Assembly: GCF_013030945.1 (NCBI RefSeq)
Contig: NZ_JABBXF010000001.1
Coordinates: forward strand, 62,001-126,000
Source: Streptomyces morookaense
GTDB taxonomy: Bacteria > Actinomycetota > Actinomycetes > Streptomycetales > Streptomycetaceae
Direction: 5' to 3'
Length of the DNA stretch: 64,000 bases
Each line of letters opens with the position of its first letter. Positions within the stretch are counted from its first letter, which is position 1. The translations under genes were made by a program, and so were the position numbers. Below, piece after piece: positions 52,916 through 60,650 of the stretch. The notes under the pieces were generated by a model. The model saw nothing but the letters and a program-made list of their open reading frames with translations. It was not told the origin of the DNA and did no database searches.

Positions 52916-53464
52916 TCAGGTGCGGTCCCGCCCCACGCCCCGCAGATACGTCTCCACCAGGACGTCGGCCGCCTGCCCCGCGTCGAGGTCCGGCAGCTCG
53001 TCGGTGGCCAGGTGCAGGAGCTGCCGCAGGAGCGCGCCGGCCCATCCGGCCGGCAGGTCGGCGCGCAACAGGCCTTCCTCGGTGGCGCGTCGGAGGAATG
53101 CGTCCACCTGCTCGATGAATCCGTCGCGGCGCGCGCGGATCGTCTCGTCGGCGCGCATGCGGCCGAGTTCCACAGGCCAGGTGCGGTTGACGGTGACGAT
53201 GCCCTCGGCGTAGCGGTGGAGCGCCACCGCGACCGGGGCGCGGTCGAGGCGGGCGGCGTCGATGGCCTGCTCGATCGCGTCGAGGCGGGCCTTGTAGACG
53301 GCGGCCAGCAGCTCCTCGCGGGAGGCGAACCGCCGGTAGACGGTACGCCGGTCGACTCCGGCGGCGGCGGCAATGGCGGCGATGCTCGCGGAGGGGTCGG
53401 TGGCGAGCAGGCGGGCGCCTGCGGACAGGACGGTTTCCAGGTTGCGCGCGGCATCGGCTCTCAT
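52916..53464 (-). CDS. TetR-family regulator
   Basis: 182 residues: N-terminal helix-turn-helix (ASIAAIAAAAGVDRRTVYRR near 25-45) and a helical ligand domain. ATG at 53464 sits seven bases after TACACT with no ribosome site, so the transcript may be leaderless; an upstream ATG at 53548 is unlikely because it lies inside the operator. It diverges from the aldehyde dehydrogenase, with a strong dyad between them. Confidence 0.9.
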   Translation of the reverse strand: MRADAARNLETVLSAGARLLATDPSASIAAIAAAAGVDRRTVYRRFASREELLAAVYKARLDAIEQAIDAARLDRAPVAVALHRYAEGIVTVNRTWPVELGRMRADETIRARRDGFIEQVDAFLRRATEEGLLRADLPAGWAGALLRQLLHLATDELPDLDAGQAADVLVETYLRGVGRDRT

Positions 53465-53526
53465 CGCCACAGTGTAGCCATCGACGCGGCACATACAGAG
53501 ACTCCCGCCACATAGGCGTGCACCTA

Positions 53527-53564
53527 CTCGGCTAACTGCTACATTCAAGTGACAGTTAGCCGAG
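53527..53564. promoter_or_regulatory. TetR operator: 12-bp inverted repeat
   Basis: CTCGGCTAACTG (53527-53538) and its exact complement CAGTTAGCCGAG (53553-53564) with a 14-base AT-rich centre, 63 bp upstream of the TetR start and 37 bp before the dehydrogenase start. Its size and position suit a TetR repressor of both genes. Confidence 0.75.
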
Positions 53565-53601
53565 ACGGGCTGACCAACTGACCACCAGGGGCGGGAAGAA
53601 C

Positions 53602-55047
53602 GTGATCATCAACGACAGGCTCTACATCGGCGGCGTCTGGACCCGGCCCAGCGCCCCGGCGCACACACGGGAGATCCGCTCCCCGCACGACCGGTCCGTC
53701 ATCGGCCGCGCCGCCCAGGCCTCCCCCGCGGACGTGGACCGCGCGGTGGCGGCCGCCCGGAATGCCTTCGACCACGGGCCGTGGCCGCACACCGCCCCCG
53801 CGGAGCGCATCGAGGTCGTCCGCCGCCTGAACGCACTGCGCGAGGACCGCGCGGAGGAGATCGCAGCACTGATCTCCGCCGAGAACGGCTCGGCGGGCTG
53901 GTTCACCAGGGCGGGCCAGGCCGGGCTGACCCGGCAGGCCGCCGCCTACCTCGAGGCGGCCGAGGAATTCGGCTGGGAGGAGACGCTCCGACCGTCCGAC
54001 CCCGCACTGCCGTTCCGCAGCGTGGTGCGCCGCGAGGCGATCGGCGTGGTCGCCGCGGTGATTCCGTGGAACTCCCCGTTCTCGGCCGCCCTGGCCAAGA
54101 TCGTTCCGGCGCTGCTGGCAGGCAACACCGTGGTGTTGAAGACCTCCCCGGAGAACTCGCTCAGCATGAACCTGCTCGCCGAACTCCTGGACGCGGCCGG
54201 CCTGCCCGAGGGCACGGTCAGCGTGCTCCACGCGGACCGCGAGACCAGCGAATACCTCGTCTCCCACCCCGGCGTCGACAAGATCGCCTTCACCGGTTCC
54301 ACCCGCGCCGGCCGGCAGATCGCCTCCATCGCCGGCCGGCAGCTCAAGCGGGTCGGCCTGGAGCTCGGCGGCAAGTCGGCCGCGATCGTCCTGGAGGACG
54401 CCGACCTCGAACGAACCATCGCCGGGCTGAAGTTCGGCTCGCTGCTCAACAACGGCGAGGCCTGCATCGCGCAGACCCGGATCCTCGCCCCGCGCTCGCG
54501 TTACGAGGAGGTCGTCGCCGCCCTCAAGGACCTGATCGAGTCCCTGAAGGTGGGCGACCCCGCCGACGAGGACACCTTCATCGGCCCGATGATCCGCCCC
54601 GACCAGCAGCAGCGGGTCCGCGACTACATCCGGCTCGGCATCGAGGAGGGCGCCCGCCTGGTCACCGGCGGCCCGCAGGTACCACCGGGTCTGGAGGCCG
54701 GCAACTACGTCACCCCCACGCTCTTCGCCGACGTCGACAACCGGATGCGGATCGCGCAGGAGGAGATCTTCGGTCCGGTGCTGGTGGTCATCGCCTACGA
54801 CGACGAGGACGACGCGGTCCGCATCGCCAACGACTCGGAGTACGGCCTCTCCGGCGGCGTCTGGTCCGCCGACGAGCAGCACGCGATGGCCGTCGCGCGC
54901 CGCATACGGACCGGCACGGTCACCGTCAACGGCGCCCCGGTCGGCTACGACGGCCCCTTCGGAGGCTTCAAGTCCAGCGGCATCGGCCGCGAGTACGGCG
55001 CCGCCGGACTGGCCGGCTACGTCGAGTACAAGACGATCACCGTCTGA
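53602..55047 (+). CDS. Aldehyde dehydrogenase
   Basis: 481 residues, canonical ALDH: PWNSPFSAALAKIVPALLAGN near 155, Glu in LELGGKSAAI near 253, catalytic Cys in NNGEACIAQTR near 287 and EEIFGPVLVVI near 390. NAD(P)-dependent oxidation of an aldehyde to the acid. GTG start after GGGCGGGAAG. Probably repressed by the divergent TetR protein; together with the convergent amino-acid permease it could serve amine or aldehyde breakdown, which is inference. Confidence 0.93.
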   Translation: MIINDRLYIGGVWTRPSAPAHTREIRSPHDRSVIGRAAQASPADVDRAVAAARNAFDHGPWPHTAPAERIEVVRRLNALREDRAEEIAALISAENGSAGWFTRAGQAGLTRQAAAYLEAAEEFGWEETLRPSDPALPFRSVVRREAIGVVAAVIPWNSPFSAALAKIVPALLAGNTVVLKTSPENSLSMNLLAELLDAAGLPEGTVSVLHADRETSEYLVSHPGVDKIAFTGSTRAGRQIASIAGRQLKRVGLELGGKSAAIVLEDADLERTIAGLKFGSLLNNGEACIAQTRILAPRSRYEEVVAALKDLIESLKVGDPADEDTFIGPMIRPDQQQRVRDYIRLGIEEGARLVTGGPQVPPGLEAGNYVTPTLFADVDNRMRIAQEEIFGPVLVVIAYDDEDDAVRIANDSEYGLSGGVWSADEQHAMAVARRIRTGTVTVNGAPVGYDGPFGGFKSSGIGREYGAAGLAGYVEYKTITV

Positions 55048-55078
55048 CCGTCGACGGGGAAAGGACGCTGAAGCAAAA

Positions 55079-55127
55079 GGCCACGGCCCTCCGGACCCGA
55101 GTGCGCGGGGTCCGGAGGGCCGTGGCC
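55079..55127. terminator. Bidirectional terminator, 20-bp perfect stem
   Basis: GGCCACGGCCCTCCGGACCC (55079-55098) pairs exactly with 55108-55127 around a 9-base loop (55099-55107), between the convergent dehydrogenase and permease genes. An A-run (55074-55078) gives a T-tract for the minus-strand permease transcript. Confidence 0.85.
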
Positions 55128-55151
55128 GTCGATGTGCCGTGGGACGGGGCC

Positions 55152-56537
55152 TCAGCCGGAGACGGACTCCTTCACCGGCTCGGCGGCCGCAGCGGGAGCC
55201 GCATCGGCGGCCTCGGCCGCCTTGCGCCGTCCCGCCATCCATACGTAGACGAGGATGCCCGCGAACAGGAACAGCACGCCCTGGTACACAGCCGCGTAAC
55301 CGGCACCGGCCACCAGCCAGAAGGAGAAGGCGAACGCGCCCACCGCCAGCACCATGTCGCGCGTCATCCGGCCGGCGTTGACCTTGTGGCCCTGGCCCGT
55401 CAGCAGGAAGTACACCTGCGCCGCCGCGGCGAGCAGGTACGGGACGGTCGCGGAGAACGTCGTCACCAGGACGAGGATGTTGAACACCCCGCCCGAGCCG
55501 GACGTGTAGTTGATGACGGTCAGCCCGGTGGCCAGCACGGCCGCGGCCAGCACGCCGAAGGTCGGCACGCCGCGCTTCTCCTTGGCGAACGCGGCCGGGA
55601 ACAGGCCGTCCTTGGCGGCCGCGTACGGCGAGTGGGCGCTCATCAGCGTCCAGCCGTTGAGGGCACCGAAGATGGAGATCGCCGCGGCGGCCGCGATGAG
55701 CGTGCCGCCCCAGTGGCCGCCGAACATCGTGTCGACGGCGTCGGAGAACGGCGCGGTGGACTTGACCAGCTTGTCGTGCGGGATGGAGCCGAAGACCGCC
55801 AGGGTGCCCAGCAGGTAGACCACGGCGGAGCCGATGGTGCCGAGAACCGTCGCGCGGCCCACGTTGCGCTCGGGGTTGCGCACCGCGCCGGCGCTGACGG
55901 AGGCGGACTCCACGCCCACGTAACTGTAGAGCAGGATCGCGGCGGACGCGGTCAGACCGCCGGTCCAGTTGCCGCCGCCCTCGGTGAAGGGGCCGAGGTT
56001 CTTCGGGTCGAAGAAGAAGATGCCGACGATGGCGACGAACAGCAGCGGCAGGAACTTCAGCACCGTGGAGACCATCTGCACCGCGCCCACCCAGCGCGTG
56101 CCGGCGAGGTTCGCCAGCGCCGGCAGCCACAGGAAGGCCAGGGCCACGGTGAGGTCGGCGCCCGTGGAGGGCTTCACGCCGGTCAGGAAGTGGAAGTAGC
56201 CGACGCCCGCCACGGCGAGGGCGGCGTTGCTGACCCACGTCATGGTCCAGTACGACCAGGCCGACAGGAACCCGGCGAAGTCGCCGAAAGCCTCACGCGC
56301 GTAGACATAGGGGCCGCCGGTGCGCGGGTCGCGCTCGGCGAGCCGGCCGAAGACCAGCGCCAGCGCGATGGCGCCGATCGTCAGCACGCCGAAGGCGAGC
56401 AGGCTGACGGTGCCGAAGGGGGCGACGGAGGCGGGCAGCAGGAAGATGCCGCCTCCGATGATGTTCCCCATGACCAGCGCGGTGGCCGTGGGGAGGCCGA
56501 AGCGGCGTGACTGCGTGCCGTCGTCGGTGTCGTGCAT
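55152..56537 (-). CDS. APC-family amino acid/polyamine permease
   Basis: 461 residues, 12 TM helices (VMGNIIGGGIFLLPASVAPF is helix 1 with the GxGIF loop; TLIAAAAAISIFGALNGWT and others follow). A basic amino acid, agmatine or polyamine exchanger is most likely. The C-terminal 25 residues are Ala/Glu-rich and cytoplasmic. The 348-bp gap upstream (56538-56885) holds an AT-rich dyad at 56638 and nothing else seen. Confidence 0.9.
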   Translation of the reverse strand: MHDTDDGTQSRRFGLPTATALVMGNIIGGGIFLLPASVAPFGTVSLLAFGVLTIGAIALALVFGRLAERDPRTGGPYVYAREAFGDFAGFLSAWSYWTMTWVSNAALAVAGVGYFHFLTGVKPSTGADLTVALAFLWLPALANLAGTRWVGAVQMVSTVLKFLPLLFVAIVGIFFFDPKNLGPFTEGGGNWTGGLTASAAILLYSYVGVESASVSAGAVRNPERNVGRATVLGTIGSAVVYLLGTLAVFGSIPHDKLVKSTAPFSDAVDTMFGGHWGGTLIAAAAAISIFGALNGWTLMSAHSPYAAAKDGLFPAAFAKEKRGVPTFGVLAAAVLATGLTVINYTSGSGGVFNILVLVTTFSATVPYLLAAAAQVYFLLTGQGHKVNAGRMTRDMVLAVGAFAFSFWLVAGAGYAAVYQGVLFLFAGILVYVWMAGRRKAAEAADAAPAAAAEPVKESVSG

Positions 56538-56637
56538 GGGTGTGGTGCGCCTCTCGTCTGGCGTGGCAGGTCGCCGGTTCCGGGCGACAGCACAGGGCTG
56601 TGCGACTGCACATGTTCACCCTCGCATCGCACCGCGC

Positions 56638-56652
56638 AAAATCAGCGATTTT
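56638..56652. promoter_or_regulatory. AAAATC-AGC-GATTTT dyad
   Basis: An AT-rich 6+6 inverted repeat in a GC-rich gap, ~100 bp upstream of the permease start. AT-rich dyads of this size fit Lrp/AsnC-type or similar amino-acid-responsive regulators; none is adjacent. Confidence 0.4.
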
Positions 56653-56885
56653 TGTCCCGCGAGGGCCGCATGGGAACCGTAAAAGGTGTGGTGATCAAGG
56701 TCGGAGGCCGTGATTCGTCCACGCTCCGGAAACTGTGTTGCAGTAACGGGCCGGCCGCAGCGGCGTAGCGCAAAGGCGCAGGAAAAGGCCATGCAGAAGC
56801 CGTACCCGGCCGACCCGGGCCCACTCCCCTCCGCCTCCTCGGCGGCGACGTGGGTGCCCTCGGGCTGAGCGGGCAGGATCCCCTC

Positions 56886-57407
56886 ATGACGACCTGCCTG
56901 TGCACGCCCCGGCTGACGCTGCGCCGCTGGCGCGAGGACGATCTCGATGCGATGGCGGCGATCAACTCCGATCCGGAGGTGATGCGTTGGATCGGGGACG
57001 GCTCGGTGCAGGACCGGGAGCAGACGGCGGCCCGGATCGCGGTGTGGGAGCGCGCGTGGGAGGAGCTCGGGGTCGGGCTGTTCGCGGTGGAGTGCCGGGA
57101 CACCGGTCGACTGGCGGGATTCACCGGGCTGTCGGTGCCGCTGTTCCTGCCGGAGGTGCTACCCGCCGTGGAGATCGGCTGGCGGCTGGGGCGGCCGTTC
57201 TGGGGCCGCGGTCTGGCCACCGAGGCGGCCCGCGCGGCATTGGACTTCGCACTGCGCGAGCGCGGCCTGGCCCGGATCGTGAGCATCCACACGGTCGGCA
57301 ACGAGGCATCCGAGCGGGTCATGCGCAAGCTCGGCATGCGCATGGAGCGCGAGACGGTGCATCCCCTCTCGGGGAGGCGGGTGCGCGTGCACGTCCTGGA
57401 GACGTAG
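56886..57407 (+). CDS. GNAT acetyltransferase, RimJ/RimL type
   Basis: 173 residues. LCTPRLTLRRWREDDLDAM at the start, the IGWRLGRPFWGRGLATEAAR acetyl-CoA loop near residues 96-115 and NEASERVMRKLGMRMERE near 140. Transfers an acetyl group to an amine, either a protein N-terminus or a small molecule. ATG at 56886; no strong ribosome site. A transposase remnant lies directly downstream. Confidence 0.92.
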   Translation: MTTCLCTPRLTLRRWREDDLDAMAAINSDPEVMRWIGDGSVQDREQTAARIAVWERAWEELGVGLFAVECRDTGRLAGFTGLSVPLFLPEVLPAVEIGWRLGRPFWGRGLATEAARAALDFALRERGLARIVSIHTVGNEASERVMRKLGMRMERETVHPLSGRRVRVHVLET

Positions 57408-57419
57408 GCCGTGCTGTCC

Positions 57420-57525
57420 GGTCTCGGCGGCGGCTCGTCGTCCTCACCCGGCTCCAGCCCCTGGCCGACGCGAAGGGTGCGATGACGTGGGACCTGGACG
57501 TCGACTCCACGGCCCTGCGCCGCGC
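57420..57525 (+). pseudogene. IS5-type transposase fragment
   Basis: One frame reads VVLTRLQPLADAKGAMTWDL then DVDSTALRRA, similar to the ADAxGxxxWDxSVDSTxxRAHQ catalytic-Asp region of actinobacterial IS5-family transposases. It breaks off on both sides within ~35 codons, with no terminal inverted repeat seen. It is a relic of an insertion between the GNAT and TetR genes. Confidence 0.45.
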
Positions 57526-57570
57526 GGACTTGTTGCTCCGTGTCCCGATGCGGCCCGTATGCTCCCGGGC

Positions 57571-58194
57571 ATGAGCACTGCGCAACCCGCCCGTAAGCGC
57601 GACGCCGCCGCTACGCGCGAGGCGATCCTCGCCGCCGCGGTCGTGGAGTTCACCGAGCACGGGTACGCGGGTGCCGGAGTGCGTCGGATCGCCGAGCGGG
57701 CGGGGGTGACGGCGATGATGGTCAACCGTTACTTCGGCTCCAAGCAGGGCCTGTTCACGCAGGCCGTCGCGCGTTCCTTCGCGCCGCCGACCATCGTCGG
57801 CGACGAACGCGCCGACTTGGCGGGGGCCATCGCCCATACGCTCACCGAGCGCACGGCGTCCGACGCCGAGCGGCTCGACCCGTTCCTCCTGTTGCTGCGC
57901 TCGGCACCGGATCCCGAGGCGGCGGACATCGTCCGGCAGGGCGTGGAAGCCAATGTCGGTGCTCGCCTGGCCGGGCTGCTCGACGGACCGGACGCCGACG
58001 TGCGTGCGCAGCTCGCCCTCGCGCTGGTCGCCGGGACGTGGCTGCTGCGCGGCGTCGTCGGCACCACCGCGCTCGCCACGGCCGACGACGCCCGCCTCAT
58101 CGCCCTGCTCACCGACATGCTCGAACCGGTCGTCCACGAGGTGGGTGGCACGTCCGCGGCGACGGGAACCGGTCCTGACGGCACCGGAGGCTAG
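57571..58194 (+). CDS. TetR-family regulator
   Basis: 207 residues. Helix-turn-helix EHGYAGAGVRRIAERAGVTA and MMVNRYFGSKQGLFTQAV in the first 60, then a Tet-like helical domain. The ATG at 57571 follows a GGGC-rich leader without a clear ribosome site. It is convergent with the SDR gene (18-bp gap) and could control it through the palindrome at 59075, although that pairing is not shown. Confidence 0.9.
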   Translation: MSTAQPARKRDAAATREAILAAAVVEFTEHGYAGAGVRRIAERAGVTAMMVNRYFGSKQGLFTQAVARSFAPPTIVGDERADLAGAIAHTLTERTASDAERLDPFLLLLRSAPDPEAADIVRQGVEANVGARLAGLLDGPDADVRAQLALALVAGTWLLRGVVGTTALATADDARLIALLTDMLEPVVHEVGGTSAATGTGPDGTGG

Positions 58195-58211
58195 CCGCCC
58201 GCCGTCGGTGC

Positions 58212-59012
58212 TCAGAAGGCGGAGCGGACGAGCCCGCCGTCGACGCGGATGGTGGCTCCGCTGATGTACTGCGCGTGGTCGCCGCAGAGGTAGGCGACGG
58301 CCGCGGCGACCTCCTCGGGCTTGCCGAAACGTTCCTGGTCGTTGGGGACGAGGGCCTGGACGGCGTTGGGCTCGACCTCGTCCCAGGTCCGGCCCCAGCC
58401 GCGGGCGGGCCCGATCCCCGTGAAGAGGTCCTTGGTGGCCTCGACGAGGATCGCTCCGGGGGAGACGACGTTGGACGTGACGCCGGTTCCCTTGAGTTCG
58501 CGGGCGAGAGAGACGGCGAGGTTGTGCCGGGCGGCCAGGGTGGCGTTGTACTGGGGGTGGGCGTCCATCGGCTGGGAGGCGAGCCCGCCACCGATGGTGA
58601 CGACACGGCCCCAGCCGCGTTCGCGCATGGCGGGGACCAGGTGCCGGAGCATCCGGACACCTGAGACGACGTTGGCGTCGTAGGCGTCGCGCCATTCGTC
58701 GGGGGTGGCCTCGGCCCAGGTCAAGTGCCGGTAGGAACCGGCGTTGTTGACGAGGATGTCGACCGGACCGCCCGCGGTGGCGGCGTGGGCGACGCCGGCT
58801 GCGGCGTGGTCGTCGGCGAGGTCGCCGACGACCACGTCGGCCGTCCCGCCGGCCTCCCGGATTTCCCGGGCGACCCGCTCCGTACGGCGCGCGTCCCGGC
58901 CGTGCACCACGACCGCGGCGCCCTCGGCCGCCAGGAATTTCGCGGTGGCCTCGCCCAGCCCTGCGCTCGAGCCGGTGACGAGTGCGCGCTTGCCGATGAG
59001 ATCGAGGTTCAT
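58212..59012 (-). CDS. SDR-family oxidoreductase with altered catalytic residues
   Basis: 266 residues. Cofactor loop TGSSAGLGEA near 14-23, NNAG near 90, and the Tyr in QYNATLAARHNLAVSLAREL near 158. The usual Ser before it is replaced (VVTIGGGLAS) and the Lys of YxxxK is Leu (YNATL). The C-terminal SGATIRVDGGLV is normal. I recall the IGGG and YNATLAARH forms in other actinobacterial SDRs, so this is probably a subfamily trait, but classical catalysis is doubtful. The start is 62 bp from a 32-bp palindrome. Confidence 0.88.
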   Translation of the reverse strand: MNLDLIGKRALVTGSSAGLGEATAKFLAAEGAAVVVHGRDARRTERVAREIREAGGTADVVVGDLADDHAAAGVAHAATAGGPVDILVNNAGSYRHLTWAEATPDEWRDAYDANVVSGVRMLRHLVPAMRERGWGRVVTIGGGLASQPMDAHPQYNATLAARHNLAVSLARELKGTGVTSNVVSPGAILVEATKDLFTGIGPARGWGRTWDEVEPNAVQALVPNDQERFGKPEEVAAAVAYLCGDHAQYISGATIRVDGGLVRSAF

Positions 59013-59074
59013 CCCGTGTTCCCTCCCAGGGCCCGCTTCGTGGCCCGCGCTGTGTGGTGGTGCGAGGTGTCCGA

Positions 59075-59106
59075 ACGATTAAGTCTACAGCTGTAGACTT
59101 AATCGT
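59075..59106. promoter_or_regulatory. Perfect 32-bp palindrome
   Basis: Arms of 16 bases with no spacer; the centre is GTCTACAGCTGTAGAC. It lies 62 bp upstream of the SDR start and 237 bp from the RCC1-like start, in a 330-bp gap. The TACAnnTGTA core is also seen in BlaI/MecI-type sites, while a TetR dimer pair could use the long dyad. A strong candidate operator for the SDR gene. Confidence 0.7.
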
Positions 59107-59138
59107 GTCGTGCCTGTCCCCTCGGCAGCAGCAGGCGC

Positions 59139-59250
59139 ATCGTGGCTGAGCGCGCCCACGCGGCGGAGCCGCTGGGGGTCCCTCCTGGGGGCACCCCCAG
59201 CGGTAGTTGGGGGGAGCAACAGCCCCGCGCCCCCGACGGGCGCATCACCC
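59139..59250. repeat. Streptomyces mosaic intergenic repeat, copy C (with insertion)
   Basis: Shares GTGGCTG-AGCGCGCCCACGC, the GCGGC-GGA-GCCGC hairpin (59160-59172) and CAGCCCCGCGCCCC with copy A. The ~9 bases between the hairpin and CCCCGCGCCCC in copy A are here a ~47-bp segment (59173-59219) with its own stem GCTGGGGGT/ACCCCCAGC, so one repeat is nested in another. Confidence 0.7.
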
Positions 59251-59342
59251 GTTCGCCGGTCCGCGGATGCCGCGGTACGGCACAGCGCCCAGCGTGGAGG
59301 CGTGCGGCAGACCACCGCGCACCGCTGCCACCTGGAGGGTCC

Positions 59343-60650
59343 ATGTCCACGTCCACCGCCCCGGGAGAGCACGTAGCGGACGGCAGGACACGGACCCCCG
59401 GGCAGCTGTGCGCCGCAGGCCAGGACGGCTACGGGCAGGTGCGGGACATCCTCCAGGCGGCGGAGGGCCAGGAGGTCACCGCGATCGCGGCCGGGGCGCA
59501 CCACAGCCTGGCCGTCACGGCCGGCGGGCAGATGCTCGCCGCCGGGTACGACAGCGACGGCCAGGCCCACGGCATGTGGAAGGCGGCGCAGGGCAGGCGG
59601 ATCTCCGCGGTCGCCGCCGGGCCGCTGTTCAGCCTCGCCGTGACCGGGGACGGCCGGCTCCTGGGCACCGGCCTGGACGACTTCCGGCAGGTGGCGGGCA
59701 TCGTCGAGGCGGCGCACGGCCTGCATGTCGTCACCGCCGCCTGCGGGGGTTTCCACGCGCTGGCGGTCACCGCCGACGGCCGGCTCCTCGCCGCGGGCCA
59801 GGACCGGCACGGCAGCGTGTCGGGGATCCTGGCGGCGGCCGGGGGCGCGAAGGTGGCCGCGGTCGCCGCGGGCGAGCTGCACAGCCTGGCGGTGACCGAG
59901 GACGGCCGGCTGCTCGCCGCCGGCCTGGACGATCTCGGCCAGGTGTCCGGGATCCTGCAGGCCGCGCAGGGCAGGAGGATCGTGTCGGTGGCCGCCATGG
60001 GCATGCACAGCCTGGCCGTGACCGAGGACGGCGAGCTGCTGGGGTCCGGCCGCGACGACCACCACCAGGTCTCCGGGCTGCTGCGGGCCGCGCAGGGCAA
60101 GCGGATCCGCGCGGCCTCGGTCGGCAGCCTGCACGGGCTGGCCGTGACGCAGGACGGCCGGCTGCTGGCGGCCGGCCGGGACCGGGACGGCCAGGTGTCG
60201 GAGATCGCGGCGGCCGTGGCGGGCCGGACGGTCCTCGCCGTCGCGGCGGGCGGCGCGCACAGCCTCGCGGTGGTCGCGCCGGACGGGCCCAGGGGCCGGG
60301 CGGTCCGGGCGGACTTCACCGATGCGGCCGGTGGCCGCGAGCGCCTGTCGCTGCAGTTCCTGCGCGCGGCCGACGGCATCGACACGACCCTGGTCTCCGG
60401 GCAGCCCGCCCGCGACTTCGGCATCCGGGAAGGCGTGCCCGTCCAGCTGGTCGTGCGGCGGATGGCGGCCGGCCGGGACGAGGTGCTGGGCGACGGCTCG
60501 ATGTGCTTCACCTACGACGAGATCACCGGGGTCGTCGGCGTCGACACCCGCGCCAGCCGGCCGCCGTCCGGTCTCCTGTGCACCGGGCACGGCGCCAACC
60601 GCTTCACCTTCACGTGGACGGCGACGGCGACGGCGACGGGGCGGGAGTGA
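59343..60650 (+). CDS. RCC1-type beta-propeller repeat protein
   Basis: 435 residues. Seven units of ~48 residues (residues ~18-320) follow a pattern like AAGxDxxGQVSGIL, QAAQGRRI, VAAGxxHSLAVTEDGRLL, as in RCC1/BLIP-II propellers. A C-terminal ~110-residue domain is unrecognised. No signal peptide. RCC1-type proteins in bacteria are binders or inhibitors (BLIP-II); no enzymatic residues seen. ATG after GGAGG. The end overlaps the convergent MBL gene by 41 bp. Confidence 0.85.
   Translation: MSTSTAPGEHVADGRTRTPGQLCAAGQDGYGQVRDILQAAEGQEVTAIAAGAHHSLAVTAGGQMLAAGYDSDGQAHGMWKAAQGRRISAVAAGPLFSLAVTGDGRLLGTGLDDFRQVAGIVEAAHGLHVVTAACGGFHALAVTADGRLLAAGQDRHGSVSGILAAAGGAKVAAVAAGELHSLAVTEDGRLLAAGLDDLGQVSGILQAAQGRRIVSVAAMGMHSLAVTEDGELLGSGRDDHHQVSGLLRAAQGKRIRAASVGSLHGLAVTQDGRLLAAGRDRDGQVSEIAAAVAGRTVLAVAAGGAHSLAVVAPDGPRGRAVRADFTDAAGGRERLSLQFLRAADGIDTTLVSGQPARDFGIREGVPVQLVVRRMAAGRDEVLGDGSMCFTYDEITGVVGVDTRASRPPSGLLCTGHGANRFTFTWTATATATGRE

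Noticed and set aside
53781..56510. A 909-residue open frame on the plus strand
   Set aside because: It runs antisense to the permease and out of frame with the aldehyde dehydrogenase; both real genes have clear motifs, and the long frame is Arg/Gly/Pro noise from high GC.
59343..60650. RCC1 repeats as a DNA tandem-repeat array or CRISPR
   Set aside because: The ~145-bp periodicity is the protein propeller repeat with diverged codons, no spacers or palindromic repeats.
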